Below, piece by piece: positions 13,247 to 27,800 of a DNA stretch of 64,000 bases (position 1 is the stretch's first letter; each line of letters opens with the position of its first letter). Made by a program: the position numbers and the translations under genes. The DNA lies in the NCBI GenBank assembly GCA_009739215.1, contig VSJF01000004.1:1-64000 (forward strand), in the 5' to 3' direction. The notes beneath the pieces were generated by a model. That model was not told where the DNA came from. It saw nothing but the letters and a program-made list of their open reading frames with translations, and made no database searches. Source of the stretch: Floccularia luteovirens (taxonomy: Eukaryota > Basidiomycota > Agaricomycetes > Agaricales > Squamanitaceae).

Positions 13247-14935
13247 ATGTCAAGTGATCTAGACAGGTAAGCAATATATAACAGATTTACTTTCAAGAAA
13301 CAACCGCCCAAAGGCTATGCTGGCAGACAGATTGAGCAACTCATTAAATGTGAGCCAATATCCGAAGAGCAGGTAAAGAGGCTATGCCTGAAAGCTCGAG
13401 AAATTCTTATTGAGGAAGGGAATGTACAAGTTGTTGATTCTCCAGTTACTGTGTGTACAGCAATCGACCAAGAAAAGCTGTTCAAAGTTCTTATTGTTGT
13501 TCCTTTTCCCCCCTTGTTCAACCCTTTTCCCATGGCGTGATGCTAGATATGCGGTGATATACATGGACAGTTCTTTGATTTGATGGAACTGTTCAAGGTT
13601 GGGGGGTTCTGTCCTGAGACAAATTATCTCTTCATGGGTGAGTTTCCAATGCTTGTCCGGTCTAAAATCAAATATAACATTAACACCTGTTGTTGTTGCT
13701 TTTCTGATTTGGTTTGACAGGAGATTTCGTTGATCGGGGGTTTTATAGTGTTGAAACATTTCTACTCTTGTTGGCACTCAAGGTCCGATATCCGGAAAGG
13801 ATAACTCTCATTCGCGGGAACCATGAATCTCGTCAAATAACACAGGTATACGGCTTTTATGATGAATGCCAGAGAAAATACGGAGGCAGCAACGTGTGGC
13901 GGTGGTGTTGCGAAGTGTTTGATTACTTAGCGTTAGGTGCCATGGTCGACGGTCGCGTGTTTTGTGTACATGGAGGTTTGAGCCCAAACTTGCAGAGTAT
14001 AGATCAGGTATGTTTATTAAAAAGAACTTATAAGCGAACATGTTTGATGTTTGATGTTTTACTTCTTTATTTACTCATGTCATGTTTCTTTTTTCCCCAT
14101 GAACAGATTCGTGCGATCGACCGAAAACAAGAAGTCCCTCATGACGGACCAATGTGTGATCTGTTATGGTCGGATCCAGACGGTGAGTGTGGTTTACTTT
14201 ATTTCCACGCTATACTCAAATAAATAAATCAAAATTTTATCAATGTTGACAGACATATCTGGGTGGGGACTTTCACCTCGAGGTGCTGGATATTTATTTG
14301 GAGCAGATATTACAAAAGTCTTTGCCCATAATAATGCTATCGAACTTATTGCACGAGCACACCAACTAGCGATGGAAGGCTACAAACTCATGTTCGATCA
14401 AACAATCGTTACCGTATGGAGTGCACCAAATTACTGTTACAGGTACGTGTACATGTCCTCTCCGTCCGTTGACAGTTTTATTTCTGGTTTAATTATTATT
14501 ATTATTATTGGGTGTATTAACTGGTTTTTTTACGTTTTCTTTTCCACTTTTTTTTTCGCGGCTATCGGATGGGTAAATCTTGGTGCAACGCCACCATGCT
14601 CCGGCCTCATTGTACACCGAAATGTGTGTATGTGTGTGGTGGGGAAGCCTTTTTTGTTGTTCTAGTTTTAATCTTCCTTTTGTATTCTTCCGGAACTTGC
14701 ATATCTAAGAAGTCACTTGACTGACTGAGATCTGACACTATTTAGATGTGGAAATGTCGCTTCAATCTTGGAGTTGGATGAACATCTTGGTCAAGAATAC
14801 AAGGTCTTTCAACATGCACCAATTGTTAGTTGCGACCCTTCTTTGGCGGGATTGTGTGTGAAGCTTATATAACTAATTTTCTAGGATGTACGGTCAATAC
14901 CTGCCAAAAGACCTCCAGCCGATTATTTCTTGTGA
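13247..14935 (+). CDS. PPH3: Ser/Thr protein phosphatase PP4 catalytic subunit
   Basis: The catalytic subunit of PP4 (yeast Pph3), a metallophosphatase acting in DNA-damage recovery and other signalling. Eight exons keep phase exactly: 13247-13266, 13327-13450, 13547-13637, 13721-14007, 14107-14182, 14253-14442, 14746-14824 and 14885-14935, giving 305 residues (human PP4C has 307). The metal-binding PPP motifs are intact: GDIHGQ (residues 51-56), GDFVDRG (79-85) and RGNHE further on, followed by HGGLSP and [11 protein letters not shown]. The C-terminus ends in PADYFL, the tail that is carboxymethylated in PP2A-type enzymes. PP4 rather than PP2A or PP6 is indicated by the N-terminus SDLDRQIEQL and by the segment [16 protein letters not shown]. 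The seventh exon follows a long intron (14443-14745) that includes an ATT triplet repeat near 14490-14510. Expressed toward ARB1, which converges on it. Confidence 0.95.
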
Positions 14936-15650
14936 TGGAAATTTTTTTCTCCTTCCTAAAATCTTCAACATTTCAAAATCACTAATCAATAATCGACGAT
15001 CACAAAAATCGTCCTTCGCCTGCTTCTGTACTTCTAATCTTTTATGATCGTGGACAACAGAGCTAGAAGGAACAGAACTTCAATAGCTTCGCCCCCTCGT
15101 TAGAAGTGTTCGTATATATATAAAGGCACCCGAAATTGTAAGAAGCGACGATAAAGCAGAAGCATTGCTAACCAAACCATCCGCTTTTGTTTCATGTTTT
15201 TGTGTGTAAATATTAGACTAGTCACATTTCAACGCTTCAGCGCTTGTATGGTTACAAACAAATTTTGCTGTTAATGACAATATGTATGTATGATTCATGT
15301 TGGAGTTTTGACAACGCCTCAATCAAGCATTCAAGCGCTTAATATTAGCCGAGAGCCGAAAACGTTATTGAGTAGTATCCGGATCGAGAGGTCTGTCTTT
15401 TCACTGGAATAGCACATTTTCTATACATGCCAGATGGTTCTAATGTTTTTATGGGATACAGAGGAAAAAATAGGCATTTTCTTGTCGTACAAGTGGAAAA
15501 GAAAAGAGAAAATGCGATGCACAATGCAAAGATCCTTTTATTTTACTCCGAGAATTACGTCTTCCCCTTGGGCGCCGTTTTACTGAACAATTTCGCTTTT
15601 TCAATTGCCGCATTACCTATTTCAAATCAAATGAATGAGACTTTGTTCTA
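14936..15650. other. Convergent spacer between PP4 and ARB1
   Basis: Two genes end facing one another across 715 bases. The stretch should hold both 3' untranslated regions. It contains a short open frame (15427-15660) with no recognisable protein signature and is otherwise AT-rich. Confidence 0.5.
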
Positions 15651-18061
15651 TTATAACTGATTCCAGCACAAAGACGCACTTTGTTTGATAAGGTTCTTCT
15701 TGTAGTCAACGATACTGATTTCTCGTTTCGTAAGATTTTTAATAGTCTTATCTGCCACTTCCCACAGCTCTTCAGCAACTTGTGAAATTAAACCTACAGG
15801 ATGTGAAGTTTTAATTTAGTGGGAATTGCGTTGTTGTTGGACTTACGGAAGTCATGTGACACAATGACTACACCCCCTTCGAAATCTTTGATAGCTTTGG
15901 CAAGTGCATCAATTGACTCCATATCCAAATGGTTGGTAGGTTCATCTTGACAGGAAATGAAAAAAAAAACGTCAGCAGGTAGATATTAACAGGCACCATA
16001 AATTTGACACATACCTAGAAGGAGGATATGCGGATGCTCCATTGCCAATTGAGCAAAAACGACACTAGATAATCGTGATCAGATCAAAAATTCACATCAC
16101 TCTACAAAATAAATCGTACCGATTGCGTAGACCATCAGAGAGTTGTTTAATTGGGGAAGTCTGATGTGCGCCCGTAAGACCGAACCGTCCCAGTTGTGCA
16201 CGCCAAGCCTGTCACCCCAAACACAATTAAGTGAATTAGTGAGAAATAAGTCTTCATTCTGAAATCACCTGCGCATCCTTTTCAGGAAACTTTAAACTGA
16301 AAAGCGATTGAAAGTATTCGATGGGGCTCGAGTCGTAAGGAAGTTGGTCCGCAGAGTGCTGGGAATATTTTGCAAGTTTGAGAGCAGAGTGTTTTGATAT
16401 AGTTCCTTCGCATGGTTGCAGAGCACCTGTGATGAGATGAAGAAGAGTCGACTTCCCTGCTCCGTTTGCACCAAGAATAGCTACTCGGGAATCCATGCTA
16501 TAGATATTCATGGGCGATCAGTATAGATATTAAATGTGATTTCACGCACTCGATTCCGAAAGATAGGTTTTTGTACAGGTAATCCTCTTTTTTGCCAGAA
16601 TATGAAAATGCGACATTATCAAATGCAATGATTGGTGGCGGTAGCTTGCGAATGTCTTCAAAATGAAATCTGGGATTCAACTCGGGTTAAACACATTTGG
16701 AAGAAGATGAAACACGCCATCTCCTCTTACCTCAGTGATTTCCCCACTTCAACCTTTTCTATCAAACCGGCAGCCTCCATCTTATCGATGATTTTCTGCT
16801 TGGACTTGGCTTGTTTTACTAGGTTGGCATAGGTACCAGCGGAAGCGATAAACCTGGATATCGGGGTTATTAGTTACCAAAAAAGCTATACGGGGAAGTA
16901 ACATACTTTTTGATGTGGGCAATTTCTTCTTGCTGTTTGTGATATGCCTTCATCTGGTTGACTTCGTTCTCTTGTCTGGTTTTGACATATGTTGAGTAGT
17001 TACCGGTATAATACACCAGTTTTTTCTTTATCGTAAGGTCCATGATATTTGTACATACTGAGTCCATGAAATCCTGTGAATGTGAAGTGATGACAAGAAT
17101 ATGGTTGTAGGTTGATAGATAGGCCTCAAGCCAGACAACAGCTCCAAGGTCCAAGTGGTTGGTAGGTTCGTCTAGGAGAAGAAGATGGGGTTTGACAAAC
17201 AAAGCACGAGCAAGAGCAACACGCATGCGCCATCCACCACTCATGTCTTTGGTTGGTTTCTTCATCATCGTCGGTGAGAAACCGAGACCATGCAGAATAC
17301 TTCCAGCTTTAGTTTCGAATGTACTGGGATCCATTTCTTCTAGTTCCTCGTAAGCAGCATCGAGGGCGCCTTCGTCAACATTATCTGCCACTGACAGTTC
17401 CTCGATGTATGCCTCGAGTTTTGCTACTTTCTTCTTTGCCGATTCCACAATGAAATCAACGGCATTCACTTCTGATGGTTCTGCTTCTCCGCGAACTAGG
17501 TAGATGTCGATGTGGGGCGGTATTTCTATATCACGTTCCGCAATAGATTGGAGGAAGGTGGACTAGGTATCAACCAACTCATAAATTTCTCCGTTCATAA
17601 CAAAATATTAATAGTTGGCGGTTACATACCTTTCCTGAGCCATTTTCACCAAGAAGACCATAACGCTGGCCATAATTTAGAGATATCTCTGCGCCTTCGA
17701 TGAGGAGACGTCCATGGAAGGAGAGGGTGTAGGAATCAATTTTGATATCACGAGATTTTACATCGGATACCAAAACTCCTGCAGCGCTCCTGAAAAGTTG
17801 TTAGTCAGGATGACCCTGATAGCCGATAAGAGGACAGAGAAGGTACCTTTCAGTTGCAAGATTAAGTCTGGCCATTGATGTCAGATCTTCAGTGCTCGCT
17901 GCCTTGCTGTTCACTCCACTCCTGCTAGTCATTGGAGTACTGGCGCCAGTGACGGAACCAGCTGGTGTAGATGTTGATGTCGAGGCATCGCCATTTGCGA
18001 CTGAGGCATTCTTTGCAGCTTTCTCTGCAAGACGTTTCTGCTTTGAAGCGGAAGGAGGCAT
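15651..18061 (-). CDS. ARB1: ABC-F ATPase ARB1 (ribosome biogenesis)
   Basis: A soluble twin-cassette ATPase that shuttles between nucleus and cytoplasm and is needed for 40S and 60S ribosome assembly (yeast ARB1, human ABCF2). The ten exons that I could place are all in phase: 17847-18061, 17630-17789, 16907-17562, 16731-16853, 16550-16669, 16269-16497, 16120-16208, 16015-16064, 15847-15945 and 15651-15793. They encode 627 residues (yeast 610). The start [10 protein letters not shown] is family-typical and is followed by an Ala/Ser/Thr-rich stretch. Cassette 1 has Walker A GENGSGK (119-125), signature MSGGW and Walker [14 protein letters not shown]. Cassette 2 has Walker A GANGAGKS (434-441), signature LSDGLRN and Walker [12 protein letters not shown]. 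There are no membrane segments, which fits ABC-F. The linker carries [15 protein letters not shown], also a family mark. Nothing looks damaged. Confidence 0.95.
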
Positions 18062-19292
18062 GATGAAGGTGAAGGTATGGAAGTGAGATATCGATGATTG
18101 CGTTTGAATCACTTTTGTCAAATTTTTCGATAAGATCAGTCGGAGTTGACAAACAAATCACTACAACTTGTCTTTTCTTATATATTTACTAACTACAGAG
18201 AACCGACCCATATTCCATACATTTGCTAGGGTGTCCGGCTTAAACTTGTGTTGCATCAGACACAGTATGGAGTACATATCTTAAGGTAACTGTACTCAGC
18301 TATAGAGGCTATTGTAGCCAAATGGCAGCAAAGGCAGCAATTTTCTTCTTCTAGTAATCTACTTTTTTCGAGTCTGTAGCAAGTGCGAGTGTACCACGAA
18401 AAATTCTAGTATGATAATCTAACGATAATTTCTTTGTGACGCCCTGTGACAAGCCTGTGAAGACTGGGACTTGGCTTCAGCAGTTAACCCGAAGCTCCAT
18501 CAAAGCTTTCATATGACCTAGGTCTTTGATCAAGGCGAGGTACATAGCCGAACAGGTCCTTAGTAATTGGATACATGAAAATTGATGCAGCAACCACCTC
18601 GAAGCAGTTTCCACGGGTTTGATTTACAATTTTGAAGCACTTCAATATTGATCAATTGAGGAACCCTGACTTCATTTTTGGTTGGAAGCCATTTCAAAGC
18701 CAGCGGGTTTTGAATGGCATAACCTGTCTGAAACAACGGATGGTATTGATAGGACACAAATAAGCCTGTAAAAATGTTGTGATGAGGCTTGTTGGCATAC
18801 TTGGCCACAAGCTTAGCGGTTACCGAACGCTCCGTTGGTCCTGCTTAGCTAATTTTAGAGACCAGAGACCACAGTCTTCATCAAGACCAGGTACACGAAC
18901 AGGCTTTAAAAGTTGTTGCAACAATTGTTTGGTCTAATTTTAGCACCACTCTGACACCCCGTACTTTGTCAAAACCCATACATTCGAGGTTCCACTGAGG
19001 GGTATGGGTTAGGACAGAGTCGACTGTACTTCATTCCTTTCGGTCATACCATGAACGGTCCTTGTTCACCACCCAGTACTCAGGTACAGCATTCAAACCA
19101 TTTGGAATAACATTACACATCACCGCAACAATCCACCATGAGTATATATGATGTTCCTGGTCTTGGTCCATGGAGTATCTTCAATTCTTTCTATTTTAAG
19201 TGGAAGTTTAATGTTTGGTTCCCGTTGGCGAAGAGTCATCTACTTAAGACAGAAAACCCACCAGAGTTTTCTGTTCCCTATCATTCACAAAG
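18062..19292. other. Spacer upstream of ARB1 and the NRPS-like gene
   Basis: The 1.2 kb between two divergently placed starts. It should hold the ARB1 promoter (near 18062-18300) and that of the NRPS-like gene. Short frames such as 18560-18808 (minus) and 19138-19398 (plus, overlapping the next gene in another frame) show no motif. Confidence 0.5.
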
Positions 19293-22200
19293 ATGCAAGT
19301 CCAGGATAACTTTCTCCTTCCTCTTCCCTTTACTGCCGCAGAATACATCGCAAAATCGCCCTCCAACTTCAAACTTCCTCCTTTGGACGGCTCACTGACT
19401 TTACCAGAGATATATACCTGGCATTTTGTCAATAACCCCTGCCATACATTATTCATCTATGAAAATAATCCGGCGGGATTCATCCACATGTCTTACAAGG
19501 ATGTAGTTCCAGCGTCACATCGGGCCGCAGCATATATCGCGTCGGCCATGTCAATTGATATGAACAACTTACCTTCTGATGTTCCGACTGTCGCGGTGGT
19601 CGCAACATCAGGTGTGTGATAAATATAGCGCTCATTTCATTGTAATACTTACAACGTACAAATATAGATACAGTAACTCATTTCTCTGTTCTTCTTGGCC
19701 TGTTGAAGGCTGGTATACCATTCATCACAATCTCTCCGCACAACTCAGCAGCAGTGGTTGCTCAACTCGCTTTGACAGTCAAAGCTAGGTATATCTTGTA
19801 TAGTTCGGAACACTCCGTCACAAGCCTTGTTGAAACTGCTGGTGATACGATTAACAAAAATCCTAATGAGCTGAATATTGTTCGCATCCCTATGCCTAAG
19901 TTTGAAGATATTTTTTACCGCGGTAGCTGGCCGGCAATGAACACAAGGGCGTACCATTTGGATACAACAGCAATTTTCACCCATTCGTCGGGTAAACATG
20001 ATATTTTACTCAACCAATGTCGTCTGACGCAATATTTTACGTTTCGTAATTAGGATCGTCAGGATTTCCAAAACCAATCCCTTGGAGCCACGCTTTTTTG
20101 CTTCAGTGTGCTGTTGCTCCTCGTAGGCAGCCTACTATCTTCTCCTTCTCTTCTGACATAACACCAGTTTTCGGGTCTGCTAACTTTTGTGGAGAAATCT
20201 TCGCTTGTCATTCCGCATCTCTAAGTCATGGGAGCGGTGTCCATCTCCTGCCTTGGATGGTGAATTCTTTCTTACTAGCAAGCATCCATTACTAATCTAT
20301 TTGCAGTCCGCTTCAGGCCTCATTGCAGCAGTATTTCCACCTTCTTCGCCTGCTAAATATCCTAACCCAGAAGCAACTTTCCGAGGCTATATGGTTTCAG
20401 AAGCCCAATAAATGTTTACTTTCCCGTACTATTTGGAGGTATAGCATTTGATCGCCTTTCGGAATTTTGGCCGCTTATGTTGTTGAGTTGAACTGGTCGA
20501 CGGATCGCGAAAAGGTTGATGCCATGAAAAAAGCGAAGGGTTTGGTGCGTCCAACTACAACCATTTGTTTCTTATCTTATTCTAAGTTCAGATATATCTC
20601 GGCAGTATGTTGAACAAGGTCATCGGAGATAATTTAGCAAATCGTACATCCCAACGGAGAAAAGGTAAACCAACGTCAACGCGAGTCTCAAAGTTATGCA
20701 TGACTCATGATTTGTAGACGAATCCTGTCCTACTTGAAAATATACTAGCGACTGATCCTCAAGTGAAGTCAGCGATAATTTTCGGAAATGGGCGTGATCA
20801 AACTGGTGTTTTGATTCAACTAGAAGATGACTATACGTTTGATCCTGAAGATAGGCACAAATTGGATGCTTTTCGAACATATCTACAGTAAACGATGATA
20901 TTTTCTTGCACCCAACACCCTCTGAATCTATTTGACTACTAGGCCCAAGATTGACGAAGTAAACCTCTTGGCCGCATCTTATTCGCGGATTTATCCATAG
21001 GTAGCGTCCACTTCTAATCGACACGAACGTTGCAGTGACTCGCCACTTCCCATAGATGGTCCTGGTTACTCTTCCGGGAAAACCCTTCCAATATACGGAA
21101 AAGGGGTCTATCCGTCGGGCAGTTATGTTGAATTTATATGCGACCGAAATCGATCATCTGTACTATTCTTCCGAACAAAAAAGTTTTTCTGGGATAAATT
21201 TCCCAGTCAACTGTACAATTGGTAGTCTTCTAGGTTTCGTTGAAGATGTTCTGGGAACCCAAGGGCTTATAGTGCCTGACCACCAAGATATCTTCCATTA
21301 TGGCTGCAATAGCTTACAGACAACACGCATCGAGAACATCATTCGTAACTCACTCAAAGGAAAAGGACTGGATGCCAAGCTGATAGACTCTACAAGGAAT
21401 TTCCTCTACGAACAGTCCACACCTCTCAAACTGGCACAGTTCCTCTTGAATCTTGTTGGAACAGAGAAAACAGAATCTAATTTTCATTCCTCGACTAACA
21501 AGATGGAGGAGTTGATTACCCGTTTTTCATCAGATTTTCCTTGTAGAGCATCAGTTGGTCTACAAGAGAGGAGTAGCGCGAAGCTTGTTTACTTGATCAC
21601 TGGAGCCACCGGTACCATTGGTGCAAATTTGCTGGAAAAAGCAGTTCACGACAGCACGGTCTCTCGCATTTATGTAATCAACAGGGAAAAACATAATGTT
21701 CCAGCGGAAGAACGTCAACGAACGGCATTAGCCAACAATGGACTTGATCCTGAACTTGCTGCCCATTCAAAAGTCACCTTAATGATTGGTAATCTTTCCA
21801 AGAACCATTTCGGACTTGATGATGCCACTTACACAGAGGTAGGTCGTTATTACATGTTAAATTTTGGCTGGTAGGTGATGATGTTACCCTCCACCATAGC
21901 TCTGTCAATCCGTGACTCATATATTCCACCTTGGTAACGGTCATTGTCTAATCCACTATCACTATCTATTGATTCATGTTACTTTCAGCTTGGAACGTAA
22001 ACTGGAATATGCCACTTATCGGCTTCGAAGAACATCTATCCGGACTTCGAAATGTGATTGAATTGGCTTTATCATCGGAATTCAGCCACGTACCTGCTTT
22101 AATATTTGCAAGCACGATTGGCATTTTTCGGAGTAAATTATATCGCCTTCCGAACCAGACGCAACCTGACGATTTTTATATAGATGTGGATGTTGGTTTC

Positions 22201-22746
22201 ATCGTGGATGAAAGCCGACTTGATAACCTAGCGCTGGCTGTGGGCCAGGGATACGCTGAAGTTAAAGCAGCTGCGGAACGAATACTTGAGAACGCGGCGG
22301 AGCAAACTCCGTTGCATCCCATAATTGTTCGGTTTAGTTCAATTAGTGGTGGTTGCGATGGGGCTTGGAATACCTCTACTTGGTTTCCAGCTAGAAATGA
22401 AAGCACTTCCGGAGATTCCAGGAGTGAGTAATCAAGGGTTCTGTTTTCTCTTCCTTAGCTCACTATTGCTCCAGGTAGCTTCATTTGTTCCTGCGGAACT
22501 TGCTGCACAAGTGCTGAATGAAATCAAAGAAACCCAGCTGCCATTCCTCCACGTCGCGCATCCAAACCCAGTAAATTTCATGGATATTATAGAGTTCTTC
22601 GGACAAGAGTTGGGACTCCCGATTGTCCCATATGAATCATGGCTACAAAAGCTCGAGGACTACGAATCGATTGCTTCTCCAGCAGATTTTGTACGGATAC
22701 CTGCACTTTGCCTTCTCGATTTCTTTCGCGACCGTAAAGGTGGAGT

Positions 22747-24531
<1,785 letters not shown>

Positions 24532-24532
<1 letters not shown>

Positions 24533-24640
24533 CCCGTTTTTCATCAGACTTTCCTTGTAGACCATCGGTTAGTCTACAAGAGAGGAGTAGCGCGAAGCTT
24601 GTTCTCTTGATCACCGGAGCCACCAGTACCATTGGTGCAA
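24532..24640 (+). pseudogene. 109-base internal NRPS reductase fragment at junction
   Basis: This piece is collinear with 21518-21626 of the NRPS-like gene, with about ten substitutions by eye. It covers the last residues before the reductase domain and its nucleotide-binding motif, here changed from GATGTIG to GATSTIG. It is on the plus strand, like the parent, and is fused directly to the truncated MetRS with at most one or two shared bases at the join. It ends at the bases GGTGCAA; what follows (24641-24856) matches nothing else in the window. Confidence 0.88.
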
Positions 24641-24856
24641 TGTCTCCGCAGTGTCGCAGCCTCACTTCAACAGGTGTCGTGGGCAATCACATTCACAGGA
24701 TGAGTCTAAAAACCCTTCGTCTTATTCCAGCTTCGAAACTATGGCAGGAGATAGGTATACAAACATTTGAAGCGAGAGGATATGTAATTCCACAACAGAT
24801 ATGGGAGCATAATGAAAATAAGTAAAAGACTCAAAGAATCAGGGAGTGACAAGTGC

Positions 24857-27800
24857 CTAATGAGTGGGCAAGGTATTCAACCAAGTAATACTAGGAATGG
24901 CGTTCAATATCGACTGTGTCAGCTGCGTCCGCGATACCTGCAAGTCAGCCTTCGGCGCAACGTTGTAATCCCATGGGCTATTTGGATCACCACTCAGGTG
25001 GTCCGTCCAATAATCCAGCTCTATGGCAAACGAGACTCGGACGCCCACGGTGGCCGTATCAGCCTGCCCAGGGTTGAACGTCTGAATGTAGTTCGGTATT
25101 TGGGCTTTGAGGTAAGGCACAACGCCGTTGAGGACGTTGAATACCTAGACGACGACCACATTAAATTCGCAAGTTCGGCCAAAGATTTGGATCGGCTTAC
25201 AAAGTTATCATAGATATTCGGAACATTCACGTTGCTCGGATTGGGACCACGGGCGGGACTCAGCTGCTTGTAGCTATTATACCAAGCGATCCAAATATTC
25301 CGTATGCACGTGTTGTCGCGTTTGAAGAGTTGTTGGACCTGTTTGTTTTGGCACTTAATTTTTGGCTCAGCAAATTAGCGCTGAGGAAAGTGCTCACATT
25401 GAAGTTGTTCAAATACGACGGAAGGCCCGCGGCTGCGCGTAATCGTGCAACCTGCTTTGTTGGACACATGTTTGCCCACTTCGTCGGATCTACGAGCCGG
25501 ATGGTATTCCCGCCCCCAGGGACAAGTTGCCGTTCTGTCTCGTAAAATGCGTAATTCTTGAAGACATTCGCTTGTTGCTCCAGCATCACCATAGTGGTAG
25601 CGCCGTTTGAGCCGCCTTCAATTACCAGATGTCAGAAAAGGCACAACAAGAACTCTCGTGAAAAACCCACCAGGATAGCAATTCTGTATCAGCTCAAAGA
25701 CCGAATTTGTACCTGATCTCAGATTCTTGTTTACCCATTGACACCAGGACCTAAATGAGGGGAAAGCTGAGCTGAATCCATGGCGCCGTATGATTAATAT
25801 AGTAACTCACGGGCCGTCCTTAATTTGCCAAAGGTCAGTGAATTGCTGCAGATGGTCAGTGAACAACGACGCTAATCGAGAGCAGGTCATTAAACGCCAC
25901 AGAACAAGCCAAGAAAAATATAAACCCACCCATGCTAACTTCATAGATGTGCTCCCTGGCAAAGATGGCACCTCCAGACTCGGCAGAAGTCAGGACGGGA
26001 TTGCCATCAGCGTTTATTATATTGGGAGGCCATGGGTTGTACGTTCCAAAGGTCGGACTCAATTGATCAGGGTGTATCACGTCAAAGAATGTGCTGATAT
26101 CTGTACTTGAATACCCTGACATGTCGAGGAAGTATGCAGGACATGTGCCCATCGTAGCGGTACCGCTAGCACGTCTGAATAAATGACCGTAGTCTTCGTC
26201 CTCGTGAGCACCAGCAGTTGCATTGTTGTATTCATTGGCAAATTCTTCTCCGTATATCGCTGGAAGACTGGCTGGCATGTCGTCGAACCCTCTTGCCAAG
26301 ATATCGATATATTGGCCTGAAGTTATCTATTAGAAATTACGTTTGAAAATTAGGCTCATACCAGAACACTCACCTGTCGCACCATTCACGTCGATATTAT
26401 TATCCGAGTAGCATAAGCAATCGGTTGCACCACTCGAGCCCGAGATCTCGTTGTCAACAGTAGGACAGACCAGATATCCAGGCAAGAAGGGTATGGCTCG
26501 ACGGTCCAAGATATCACTCTTGTTCTTGTTGGCGTTATCAGCGGTCCAGGACGTCGTGGGTTGCTGGATCACAATAGCGTCACTCGTACTACGTTTTCGA
26601 GACGTTGATGATCTTTTTTCGATCACAGCATATGCAGGCACGTTAAGATCATGTTTGGATGAGATGTTTGATCCAAGTTGACCAGAGCCATGCGCTTCGT
26701 ATGCATAGAACGGTTCCTGAATATCGCGCCTACTATTGCCCGACGCGGATGCTTCAGTAACAGAATTGAAGCATGATCCACCGAAGGGGAAATCGGCAGA
26801 GAAGAAGTTTGTGCTACACAATTGGTGAGCCTACTTGGGCATTGACGACAACAGAAGCTTTGACACATACACAATTGGATTTGGCCTCCAGAACAATACT
26901 GACCCGGTCAGACCCGCGTTGAGGTCGACACCATAGTGCTTTTCACATATTAGATTACAATCGACGAAACAACAGTTGCATTACTCACTGGATTGACACA
27001 AAATTGGGCCGCCGACTAAGAACAGCGTTAGGGTTAGTAAATGGGCGATATGAGTTGCAATATAAAAGGACTTACAGCCTGATTTACACTACCAGATATC
27101 GACACACCAACGTACATGTCTGCTTCAGCAAAAATCTGGAAGGAAAAGGAGTTAAATAAAGCGGAACATTGGAGACAGACCAGAGTACCTCAGCATCAAT
27201 GAGAGAGCCTCCCAACACGTTGATTCCGAGTTGTAGAGAAGGTATCTGTAGAACCAAGAGGTTAAATAACGGCCGGATGAAGCGTGAAACCAAACAGACG
27301 ATATGGGCCTAACAGGTAAGAGATGAGTTAGAGAAGCCCTAATCAGAGTGAGATTTAAGAATCACGAACTTCCAAGGATCCTTCTAGGTTGACGTTATAG
27401 CCAACAGAGAAATCATATCCGACATTGTTGCTTTTGGAATCGACGTTGTCCGACGGATCTTCCTATAAATTCATGCATCGTTACATGTTACAGCTTATCA
27501 AGATTATCGGTTTACTGGAACAACTTGCCTCATCGGGATTGTCGTCAGCTAGTCCAAAAGCATAGCTTATAGGCTGATAATAGCAGAATTGTAAGTTCAT
27601 TATCGAATGGTCGAGCCACAGGATGCATACCGGGAACGTATAGCCAACGGTTGCAGTGTAGCGCCCAGACAAACTCAGCTGCCCTGTGAGTTCTCCGTAA
27701 AGGTGAAGCGACGGCCCGAGCGTTAGTAGACCAGGATAATATAACCCGGGGAATCCAAACGTAGCCAATTCTTGTCTGCCGCTACCATAGTGTGCTTCTG

